Below, one piece after another: positions 1 to 6,810 of a DNA stretch of 64,000 nt (its first letter is position 1; each line of letters opens with the position of its first letter). The stretch is taken from contig NZ_JAFLRG010000002.1 in NCBI RefSeq assembly GCF_017315725.1, positions 1,054,001 to 1,118,000 on the forward strand. Reading direction: 5' to 3'. The position numbers and the translations under genes were made by a program. This DNA is from Trinickia acidisoli. GTDB lineage: Bacteria; Pseudomonadota; Gammaproteobacteria; Burkholderiales; Burkholderiaceae. The notes beneath the pieces are model-generated. The model ran no database searches, was not told where the DNA came from, and was given only the letters and a program-made list of their open reading frames with translations.

Positions 1-1188
1 AACACTGCGGCCAGGCGCGCGCACTACCGCCGCCGAAGTGTTCGCGCCCGGGTAGTCGGCTGCGATCACGTGCGCAATGCCGACCGGAAATGCGCGCATG
101 TCACCGTCCGGTGGCACGGCGCCGACCACGACGATGCCATGCCGCAGCGAATATTCCACGAGCTGCGTCAGCAGCGGATCGGGCGGACCGCTCACGCTGA
201 GATTGATGACGCTCGCGTGCGCTTCGATCGCCGCCGCGAGCGCCTGCGCAAGCGTCAGTGAATTGCAGACCGACGGATCGTTACCGCGGCCGTTCTGGCC
301 GGCGGGTGCCTGCCAGCAGGCTTTCAGTGCGAGGATGCGTGCGCGCGGCGCAACGCCCATGATGCCGTGCCCGCCGTTCGGATTGGCCGCGATCACACCC
401 GCCACGGCCGTACCGTGCACGTCGTGATCGAAGGCCGCCCAACCTTGCTCGACGAAATCGCGCTTCATCACGATCGATGCGGAGATGCCGGGATGGGACG
501 TGTCGACGCCCGTGTCGATGACGGCGACGCGCACGCCCTCGCCTTGCGAGACCCGCTGCGCGGCAAGCGCATCGATCTCGTGCAAACCCCGTTCGAGGTT
601 GACATAGTTGGCGTCGTAGCCGCGCGCCGATGCATCGGCGACCGTACCGATATCACCGCCGGGCTTGCTCAAGGATCCGACTGTACGAAAGGACTGCAAG
701 GGCTGCACGATCTTCACGCGCCGATCGTGCGAGAGCTGCTCGATCACTTGCGCGCGCGTACGACCGTCGCGTACCTCCAATACCGCGCAATGCACTTGCA
801 ACGGCACGATCGGCCAAGCCATCACCTGTTCGAGTTTGTAATCGTGCGCGATGGCGTCGACCATCGCGCGCGCGCTGCCATATGCCGCGTAACCGGGACC
901 GCCGTCGTAGCCGCCGATCGTCGTGCCGGCCAGCATAGGCACCGATTCGCTCGGATTGTCGACGGCTACGACGATCATCCGATCGCCCTCGTCGTGTATC
1001 TGGCGCAGCACGTCGGGATCGATCTGAACATTGGACGGCGGCACGAGCGGCTCGCCGCTGCACGCCACGACGAGCGGTGCAACGAGGGCGGCGAGCGCGA
1101 CGAAGCGCAACATCGCCATGCGCCGGGCCGCCGCCTTCAATACCGCCACCCCTACCGCGACGATGCGCGTTCGGGCCCACATATTCAT
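1..1188 (-). CDS. Subtilisin-like (S8) serine protease, lipoprotein, 3' end beyond window
   Basis: The first 396 codons are present; the gene runs off the left edge. The start is ATG at 1188, preceded by GGGAG. The protein opens with a basic, hydrophobic leader ending in a lipobox-like LVVACS (around residue 43), so export and lipid anchoring are likely. Residues about 60-200 look like a pro-region. The peptidase S8 domain then begins with the catalytic Asp motif VAVIDTGVDTSHPG (around residue 220) and the catalytic His motif DVHGTAVAGVIAA (around residue 250). An INLSVSG segment, typical of the subtilase strand that carries the oxyanion-hole region, follows. The catalytic Ser motif (GTS) should lie left of the window, so activity cannot be judged. 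It is transcribed away from the Hrp-regulated gene to its right and shows no PIP box. The family is confident; substrate and role are unknown. Confidence 0.9.
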   Translation of the reverse strand, partial: MNMWARTRIVAVGVAVLKAAARRMAMLRFVALAALVAPLVVACSGEPLVPPSNVQIDPDVLRQIHDEGDRMIVVAVDNPSESVPMLAGTTIGGYDGGPGYAAYGSARAMVDAIAHDYKLEQVMAWPIVPLQVHCAVLEVRDGRTRAQVIEQLSHDRRVKIVQPLQSFRTVGSLSKPGGDIGTVADASARGYDANYVNLERGLHEIDALAAQRVSQGEGVRVAVIDTGVDTSHPGISASIVMKRDFVEQGWAAFDHDVHGTAVAGVIAANPNGGHGIMGVAPRARILALKACWQAPAGQNGRGNDPSVCNSLTLAQALAAAIEAHASVINLSVSGPPDPLLTQLVEYSLRHGIVVVGAVPPDGDMRAFPVGIAHVIAADYPGANTSAAVVRAPGRSV

Positions 1189-1421
1189 GGCTGTCTCCCG
1201 GTAAGGGATGCACCGCCGCGGTGCGGCGTGCCGGGCAAGCTGTTTCTCATTGGATATCTTTCTCCGGGTTGACTGATCGAGATGCAAGACGTGACAACCG
1301 TGAGTACCAATGGCGAGTAAAAACGTTGCTGCCCGAACGCATGAAATATATCAAACACGACCGGCGGCGGGCGGAACGACGCTGCTCGCGCGCCCCGCCC
1401 GCGCATTTCATCAGACATCGA

Positions 1422-2237
1422 TCAGGCGTTGTCGAGTCCGCCCTGCGCCGCCCAATCGAAGTCGTTCGCGCCGGCAATGCCGTCGGCGCCGGGCACATCA
1501 TGCGTTTCGATCTGGTTGAACGTATCGGGATTCTCGAGCATGAACTTCGCGGCATCGGAGACTTCCGACGACGTGCTGGCCGACGGGTTGTATGCCATCT
1601 GATAGAGCTGGTTAGGATCGAGCGACCAAATGCTCTGCGTATTCATGTACGCGGCGAGCGCACCCGAGGCGCTTTGCGCATCCATCGGCTCGCTCGACTC
1701 GTCAGCGGAGTCTTCGAAGCTCGACGCATCGTCCAAAATCGCCGTGTCGCCGGTATTCGAAGCGTCGCTCAACCCGCCTTGCGCCGCCCAATCGAAGTCG
1801 TTAGCGCCGGCAATGCCGTCGGCCCCTGACACGTCGTGCGTTTCGATCTGGTTGAACGTATCGGGGTTCTCGAGCATGAACTTCGCAGCGTCGGTGACAG
1901 CCGACGGCGTGCCGGCCGCCGGGTTGTACGCCATCTGATAGAGCTGGTTGGGGTCCAGCGTGTTGATCCCGTTCTGCTGCATGTAGCCCGCCAGCGCGCC
2001 GGCGGCGCTTTGCGCCGTCATGCCGGAATCGGATTGATCGCCGCTGTCGACGCTACCCGTGTCGGTCACACCGTCTTGGGCGAACACCTGCTGCAGCATC
2101 TGTTGGATCGATTGCAGCGCCGATTCGTAAACCGCCTCGTAGTTCGCCACGGCCGCATCGACCGGGGAGGTGTCCGTGGGACTCAGATCGAGTGATGCGA
2201 TCTGTGCGTTGCTACCTGTGGAAACATTGACGCTCAT
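1422..2237 (-). CDS. HrpF/NolX-like tandem-repeat protein, putative T3SS translocator or secreted accessory protein
   Basis: 271 aa starting at ATG 2237, which has a near-perfect AGGAGG ribosome site. The body is two near-identical copies of an 84-residue unit (residues 73-156 and 185-268) joined by an acidic, Ser-rich linker. Each unit carries LDPNQLYQMAYNP, then AAKFMLENPDTFNQIETHD, then an EF-hand-like loop GADGIAGANDFDW. The motif pattern 'ENxDxFxxIDT...GxDGxIxxxD' recalls the N-terminal repeats of HrpF/NopX/PopF translocon proteins and HrpK. Those proteins are about 800 aa and carry a membrane-inserting C-terminus that is absent here. There is no signal peptide or transmembrane segment. 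A PIP box and matching -10 element lie upstream (2366-2428), placing it in the Hrp regulon. It could be a secreted helper, a truncated translocator or an effector. Family link moderate; regulation well supported. Confidence 0.7.
   Translation of the reverse strand: MSVNVSTGSNAQIASLDLSPTDTSPVDAAVANYEAVYESALQSIQQMLQQVFAQDGVTDTGSVDSGDQSDSGMTAQSAAGALAGYMQQNGINTLDPNQLYQMAYNPAAGTPSAVTDAAKFMLENPDTFNQIETHDVSGADGIAGANDFDWAAQGGLSDASNTGDTAILDDASSFEDSADESSEPMDAQSASGALAAYMNTQSIWSLDPNQLYQMAYNPSASTSSEVSDAAKFMLENPDTFNQIETHDVPGADGIAGANDFDWAAQGGLDNA
1434..2021 (-). repeat. Two in-frame direct repeats of about 252 bp inside the HrpF-like gene
   Basis: Copies at 1434-1685 and 1770-2021 encode the duplicated 84-residue unit. 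Long identical nucleotide tracts remain, such as the stretch encoding NPDTFNQIETHD. This indicates a fairly recent tandem duplication or ongoing gene conversion. Confidence 0.85.
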
Positions 2238-2365
2238 GGTATTGACCTCCTCGTATGGTGTGGGGCGGCCCATGCACACCGTGCGCAACGGGCCTGCCGC
2301 ATGAGCGGCGCAACATGGCCGGCATCCCTCGATATGGAAAAGGGCAACGCGTCGCTCTGCGCGCC

Positions 2366-2428
2366 AAGATAGCGATAGCGCTCGCCTGCCCCACTCACTC
2401 ACGGCGAAATCCGAACGCTGCCGACGAA
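2366..2428 (-). promoter_or_regulatory. PIP (hrpII) box and -10 element for the HrpF-like gene
   Basis: Read on the minus strand: TTCGT at 2428-2424, 15 nt, then TTCGC at 2408-2404. After 32 nt comes TATCTT at 2371-2366, fitting the YANNNT -10 element expected 30-32 nt after a PIP box. It ends about 130 nt before the start codon. This is the binding pattern of the AraC-type activators HrpX/HrpB. Confidence 0.85.
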
Positions 2429-2483
2429 TCGTCGCTTCCGGCACTGCGGCATATCGACGACATTGACCGGCAATACCGAATGT

Positions 2484-2508
2484 TTCGCCGCCGTCGACGG
2501 ATTTTCGC
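2484..2508 (+). promoter_or_regulatory. PIP (hrpII) box pointing toward the porin gene
   Basis: TTCGC at 2484-2488, exactly 15 nt, then TTCGC at 2504-2508, a perfect plant-inducible-promoter box. I find no good YANNNT element 30-32 nt downstream (the nearest, CACCAT at 2533, is too close). The box lies about 260 nt before the porin start. Its function is therefore less certain than that of its divergent partner at 2404-2428. Confidence 0.55.
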
Positions 2509-2769
2509 CCGCCCGTATGCGCTCAATTGCAACACCATTCGCAATCGGGCTTACCCATAGCTCGTCGACCGTTATTTTCTGAGGTAGCATCGTCACGTCC
2601 GGGTTCCCTGCCGTGGAAGTCGTTGCCGTTGGCTGACGATACTTCGGCGCCCGGCTTTATCGAAAGGAAACCGGTACGGGTTATGAGTTGCAGGCATGCG
2701 TTGCTTCGAATACGAATGGGATTGCCATTGCTTTTGCCATTGCGTCCGTATTCGTTGATCGAGCGGCGC

Positions 2770-3483
2770 ATGACAAAGGCTCTGCGATGTGCAATCGCGC
2801 TCACGTTCACCGCGGTATGGCTGCCGTCGGCACAGGCATCCGCATCGGATGCTTGGAATTTTCAGGTGGGCGGCACGACCGACCGAATCAATCGTGGCAT
2901 CGATCTCAGCCAGGGCGAGCCCTCGGTGGACGTAGCCGCCACTTGGTATCCCGGTACGGGCCCGTTTGCGGGCATATCGGGTTGGACCGTGAGGCCGATC
3001 CCCGGAACATCCCTAGGCGGCGAGTTCGTTGCCGACGCCGGCTACGGATGGCGCGTCGGCGACTGGGACGCGAAGGCGATGGTCGTCCACTATCAGTTCG
3101 CTCATACGCCATTCGCCACGCTGCTCGAATACGATGAAGCGGGGCTCGAAGTCGGGTGGAGGGAAGCCCTGTTCGGCTCGGTCACCGTATCGCCCAATAC
3201 GGCCTATGTCGGTTCACCGCGAACGCTCGCGCTGACTTACAACCTCGTCGGCCATTACCCACTGGCTCACGGCTTCTCTGCAACGGCCGGCGTGGGCTAT
3301 TACGACTTGCATGCGGGACTGGGCGGCGGCTTTTTCTACGACGACGTCGGACTCAATTACCAATATCGCGCGCTGCAACTGCAACTCGCCTATTTCGGCA
3401 CGCAGGGCCCGGCAAGCATTAAAGCGCAGTTCGGTCCGATGCTCATCCACCGCTGGGTCGCGCAGGTGAGTTGGGCTTTTTAG
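2770..3483 (+). CDS. TorF-like putative outer-membrane porin
   Basis: 237 aa. I chose ATG 2770 because it places a classic signal peptide (MTKALRC, hydrophobic stretch, cleavage near SAQASA) at the very N-terminus; an upstream ATG at 2683 would leave it internal. The mature protein is rich in alternating beta-strand patterns. It begins with WNFQVGGTTDRINRGIDLSQGEP, resembling the start of the TorF/Gcw_chp family ('...SDYxFRGxSQSxxxPa'). It ends in SWAF, with the terminal Phe typical of beta-barrel outer-membrane proteins. Role unknown. A perfect PIP box upstream (2484) raises the possibility that it is made together with the T3SS. The next gene downstream has its own PIP box. Family assignment moderate. 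Confidence 0.7.
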   Translation: MTKALRCAIALTFTAVWLPSAQASASDAWNFQVGGTTDRINRGIDLSQGEPSVDVAATWYPGTGPFAGISGWTVRPIPGTSLGGEFVADAGYGWRVGDWDAKAMVVHYQFAHTPFATLLEYDEAGLEVGWREALFGSVTVSPNTAYVGSPRTLALTYNLVGHYPLAHGFSATAGVGYYDLHAGLGGGFFYDDVGLNYQYRALQLQLAYFGTQGPASIKAQFGPMLIHRWVAQVSWAF

Positions 3484-3521
3484 GCCGGCGGCATCGACCC
3501 GCATAAGCGCAAACGCAACGT

Positions 3522-3546
3522 TTCGCTACCGTCGGTACCTATTCGC
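3522..3546 (+). promoter_or_regulatory. PIP (hrpII) box for the 376-aa effector candidate
   Basis: TTCGC at 3522-3526, 15 nt, TTCGC at 3542-3546: a perfect box, 93 nt before the start codon at 3640. The -10 region is imperfect (CAATCG around 3581, one mismatch, slightly too far). Confidence 0.8.
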
Positions 3547-3639
3547 CGCAATATTGTGCCCAATACGGGACGTACGGAAACAATCGGTATCACCGCACCG
3601 GCTGGTGCGATCGAATCCTTTCCGATTGGAGCAAATCCT

Positions 3640-4770
3640 ATGTCCGGCACACGACCGCTCTCGCCATTCAGAACGTACCCGGCGACATCGCCGGACGCAC
3701 ACCGCCCCACGCCCGCCCAAACTCCACCCAGGGAAACGCCTAGCAGTCCGAAGGGGAAGACGGCAGGCGTCTTTCAAAATCTGTCGCGCTTCGTTCGCAA
3801 GACGATAAGCGGATCCTCCTCATCGTCGGCGGTGCCTGCCAATCAGGCTGCGCCCAGAGGAGCGCCCCCGGGAACCAAACTCGTACGGCAAAACGCGCTC
3901 AGCCCTGAGAAACGAAGGGAATACGAAACGCACATATCACAAGGCAGTTCGCTTGCACAACACGCTGCGCCGCCGACGCCGGACCGGCCGATGGGGCGGG
4001 TTTCCAAGGCCGAGGCGGAGCGGCGAACACAACTGCTTGCACAACGGCTCGGCGGACGGCTCACGGCTGCGTCAGGGCAGGCCATTCCCACGCCAACGAG
4101 TCGGCCTGCGGCCATGCGGCCGGGCCTCGCCAAAAAGCCAGGTACGACCGCGGCACTTTCTGCCCCGTCCGCAACTCGAACCGCCACTCAAAAGCCTGCG
4201 AGCGCGAACGGCCACATCCCGTTCACATCGCTGGAGCCAGCCGTTCAGGAAGCGCTGCTCAATCGCCTCGATCCGATCCGGAAGCTCGGGCTGAACGATG
4301 ACACGGTGCTCTATCGAGCGACGGATAAGAGTTGGTTGAAGAAGGGAGGCAAAGGCGGACAGTTCACGCTCCAGGGAAACCCGAATTCTGTCGCGTCGAT
4401 CACCAACCATCTCGAACTCAAACGTAACCCCTTTCACGGCAATCAGAAATTGTTGTCGACGCTGCCGCCAGAAATACGCCAACGTTTCGACACGGATCCG
4501 AGTATGCGTTATGCGCCTACGGCAACCGACGCTAATAAGCTGAAGGACCCGACGCTCAACGTGATGTACGGAAACCGCGCAACCGACGGCGCCGAGGGCT
4601 ACGCGAACACAGGGAAGCACGTCCTGGTCAAGATGACGTTGGGCGACCTGCGTAAGGCAGGGGGCGGACAGGTGTTTTTTGACGACAGCGCGGCAGCTCG
4701 GGGGAGCAATACCGTCCCGTTGATCGTCACGCTTCCCGCTGGAAAATCCGTGCCCGTCGAGATCGTCTGA
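3640..4770 (+). CDS. Putative type III effector, 376 aa, possible ADP-ribosyltransferase-like C-terminal domain
   Basis: The start is ATG 3640 with TTGGAG upstream; a GTG at 3556 is possible but poor. Residues 1-190 are low-complexity, rich in Ser, Pro, Thr and Ala, with no signal peptide, as expected for a type III secretion signal plus chaperone-binding linker. A folded domain occupies about residues 193-376: a helix (AVQEALLNRLDPIRKL), then DDTVLYRATDKSWLKKGG, later HVLVKMTLGDL and GGGQVFFDDSAA, ending PLIVTLPAGKSVPVEIV. The order 'LYRA strand, middle helices, terminal strand pairs' recalls mono-ADP-ribosyltransferase folds (conserved Arg in strand 1). I cannot identify the STS and ExE motifs, so this is only a suggestion. 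A perfect PIP box precedes the gene. It lies in a run of effector-like genes. Confidence 0.6.
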   Translation: MSGTRPLSPFRTYPATSPDAHRPTPAQTPPRETPSSPKGKTAGVFQNLSRFVRKTISGSSSSSAVPANQAAPRGAPPGTKLVRQNALSPEKRREYETHISQGSSLAQHAAPPTPDRPMGRVSKAEAERRTQLLAQRLGGRLTAASGQAIPTPTSRPAAMRPGLAKKPGTTAALSAPSATRTATQKPASANGHIPFTSLEPAVQEALLNRLDPIRKLGLNDDTVLYRATDKSWLKKGGKGGQFTLQGNPNSVASITNHLELKRNPFHGNQKLLSTLPPEIRQRFDTDPSMRYAPTATDANKLKDPTLNVMYGNRATDGAEGYANTGKHVLVKMTLGDLRKAGGGQVFFDDSAAARGSNTVPLIVTLPAGKSVPVEIV

Positions 4771-4850
4771 CCTGCGAGCGAACGTGGGCCGCGCGGATCG
4801 TCGGCACGGTTCTGCTAGCCATAAGCGCGCCAATGCATTTGCAAATTCGA

Positions 4851-4875
4851 TTCGCCGCGGTAACGGCAATTTCGC
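4851..4875 (+). promoter_or_regulatory. PIP (hrpII) box for the amidohydrolase effector candidate
   Basis: TTCGC at 4851-4855, 15 nt, TTCGC at 4871-4875: a perfect box, 139 nt before the start codon at 5015. No exact YANNNT element stands 30-32 nt downstream; TACTAA at 4910 is a near match. Confidence 0.75.
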
Positions 4876-5014
4876 CGCCCATCGCAGAGCGCTCATAAAC
4901 GGCTCGCGATACTAAGCGCCGTGACTTGAAAGAACTCGCGAGTTTCAGCCACACCGACGAGCGGCCGCCGTCTCACGGCTCGCTCGACTGTTCATCTCTG
5001 TCCAGGAAAAGTCC

Positions 5015-6655
5015 ATGACAACCGTTCAATCCAGCCGCGCATCCACGTCGAGCGCCCATCTCGACGCATCGCCCGGGCACACCGATGGCGCTGCCCAAAA
5101 CACACCCACCGGTACCGCGAAACGCAGCAACACCGAATCGCCGATCGGTAATTTAGCCAAGCGAACGAAAAGCGAAAGCAGCGACGCAGCTTCCACGCTG
5201 CAATCACATACGCGCTTTTTCGAAGACGGCAGTACCACCACGACCGGCTCGCGCGTGCCCTCGCGCGTGCCCATTGCCGAACGCGCCGGCCATATCGCGG
5301 CTGCGCTGCGCGGTCGGCAGATCGATGCCGTGACGCACAGCACGAGCAAGGAAGCGCTCGAGCAAGCGACCAAGACCACGCTCGGCAGTTGGACGTCCGA
5401 CTCCCATTTCCATCCGACGCAATACACGCAGCAAGGCATCTTGCCCGAGGAAATGCTGGCGATGATGGACAAAGTAGGCGTGTTCCGCAGCGTGATCATG
5501 CCGATCCCGACCGACGTCATCCCCTGCGGCCATCCCGACGACAACCATATTCCGAAGGAAGACTATTACGTTCCGAAGGAAGACATGAGCATGGCGCGCC
5601 ATGAGTTGACGGCGGAGCGAGAAAACAAGATCGCCAAGAGCGCGAGTCTCGTCGTCAATCAACAGGTCGATGCCGACACCGCCGATTTCATGGACATGTC
5701 GGGCTTGACCGATGCGCAGCGCGATCGTCTCGATCCGATGGTCACGGGCCTGCATCTGGGTTCGCCGCTGAGCTCGGAAGCGCTGCTGAAGAAACTGCAC
5801 AAGGACCCAGGCACGTTTACCGGCGTGGGCGAGGTGACGATTCACAAGGAATTGGTCGAGCGTCAATTCGACGGCGCCCGTCAGGCGAACCTGACCAACA
5901 ACGTGCAATCGTTCAAGCAACTGCTCGCAACGGCCGGCGTGGTCGGCATGCCCGTGGTGCTGCATTGCGACGTGGATTCGACCGAGAATCAGCGCAAGAA
6001 CGGGCTGGGCGCACCGCAGCACCTCGATGGCATCAAGAAGCTGCTCGCTTCGCCCGAGGTCAAGAACACGTCGATGATCTGGGCGCATTTCGGCGGCATC
6101 GGCCGCTTCGTCGCCAAGCCCGACAATCATATGGACAACCTGCGCCAGATTCTCAAAGACCCCGAGATGAAGCACGTCAATGTCGACATCTCGTGGTCGC
6201 GCGTGGCGCGGCAAATCGTCATGAAGACGGATGAGCACGGCGTCGAGAAGCCGGACGAGGCATCGATCGACGCAGCGGCCAAGTTGATCACCGAGTTCCC
6301 CGACCGCTTCCTGATGGGCTCCGACGCTCTCGATCCGAAGAAGGAAGCGACGTGGGCCGAGACGGGCGACATGTACAAGCCACTGCTCGACAAGCTCTCG
6401 CCCGAAGTGCGCCATCAAGTGACGATCGGCAACTATGAGCGCGTGATCGTCGGCTCGCGCGCCAAGGTTCGCGCGTTCGAAAAGCATGTGCTGACGAACG
6501 ACTTCATGAAGACGAGCATTCGCCCCTCGGGCCCGACGCCGGTGCGCGACGGTCCGCACATCGAGCCGGACAAGCTGCGCGCCGCGCGCGATGCAGCGTT
6601 CGCCGCGGCCGGCGTCGATGAGCGTGGCGAGCCGGTAGCGAGCACACCGCACTAA
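5015..6655 (+). CDS. Amidohydrolase-fold protein, putative type III effector
   Basis: 546 aa starting at ATG 5015 with AGGAAAAG upstream. Residues 1-90 are Ser/Thr-rich and disordered, unlike housekeeping amidohydrolases but typical of T3SS substrates. The rest reads as an amidohydrolase_2-type metal-dependent TIM barrel with all expected ligands in order: SHFHP (H131, H133), GVGEV (E273), VVLHCD (H317), WAHFGG (H358) and MGSDALD (D437). Substrate unknown; members of this fold hydrolyse amides or decarboxylate aromatic acids. An intact metal site suggests an active enzyme. A perfect PIP box lies upstream and the 1516-aa effector candidate follows after 155 bp, so it is probably delivered to, or acts with, the T3SS. 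The fold is confident; the effector role is inferred from promoter, N-terminus and neighbours. Confidence 0.75.
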   Translation: MTTVQSSRASTSSAHLDASPGHTDGAAQNTPTGTAKRSNTESPIGNLAKRTKSESSDAASTLQSHTRFFEDGSTTTTGSRVPSRVPIAERAGHIAAALRGRQIDAVTHSTSKEALEQATKTTLGSWTSDSHFHPTQYTQQGILPEEMLAMMDKVGVFRSVIMPIPTDVIPCGHPDDNHIPKEDYYVPKEDMSMARHELTAERENKIAKSASLVVNQQVDADTADFMDMSGLTDAQRDRLDPMVTGLHLGSPLSSEALLKKLHKDPGTFTGVGEVTIHKELVERQFDGARQANLTNNVQSFKQLLATAGVVGMPVVLHCDVDSTENQRKNGLGAPQHLDGIKKLLASPEVKNTSMIWAHFGGIGRFVAKPDNHMDNLRQILKDPEMKHVNVDISWSRVARQIVMKTDEHGVEKPDEASIDAAAKLITEFPDRFLMGSDALDPKKEATWAETGDMYKPLLDKLSPEVRHQVTIGNYERVIVGSRAKVRAFEKHVLTNDFMKTSIRPSGPTPVRDGPHIEPDKLRAARDAAFAAAGVDERGEPVASTPH

Positions 6656-6667
6656 TCGAAGGAGGCA

Positions 6668-6724
6668 TCTCGCCGGCACCGATCCGATCCGCGTCCTATT
6701 CGATTCGATCGGTGTTCGGCGAGA
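6668..6724 (+). repeat. Long inverted repeat between two effector genes
   Basis: Arms TCTCGCCG + CACCGATC (6668-6684) pair with GATCGGTG + CGGCGAGA (6707-6724) through a one-by-two internal loop, giving a 16-bp stem with a 22-nt loop. No T-run follows, so it is not a standard intrinsic terminator. It could slow transcription, protect the 3' end of the upstream mRNA or separate expression of the two genes. Confidence 0.55.
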
Positions 6725-6810
6725 CGCCCGTACGCAAGAATGCATTGCAAGAACGACGCATTTCCTCGCGGCCAAAATCCCTATCGTCGCCCTGAAGCGA
6801 GAGCGAGACC

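Larger units (their letters stand above)
2238..2769. other. Intergenic region between the HrpF-like gene and the porin gene: divergent promoter region
   Basis: The 532-bp gap between divergent genes holds two PIP boxes, one facing each way (listed separately). I see no convincing protein-coding frame. The apparent frames here lack ribosome sites and homology. The right half, about 2510-2769, shows nothing recognisable beyond the leader of the porin gene. Confidence 0.6.

Noticed and set aside
70..1272. Several long plus-strand frames at the left edge
   Set aside because: They are antisense to the subtilisin-like gene, which shows catalytic Asp and His motifs, a lipobox and a ribosome site. 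The plus-strand translations are Arg/His-rich and resemble nothing.
5204..6775. 523-codon minus-strand frame opposite the amidohydrolase
   Set aside because: High-GC codon bias keeps the antisense frame open. The plus-strand protein has all metal ligands and a ribosome site.
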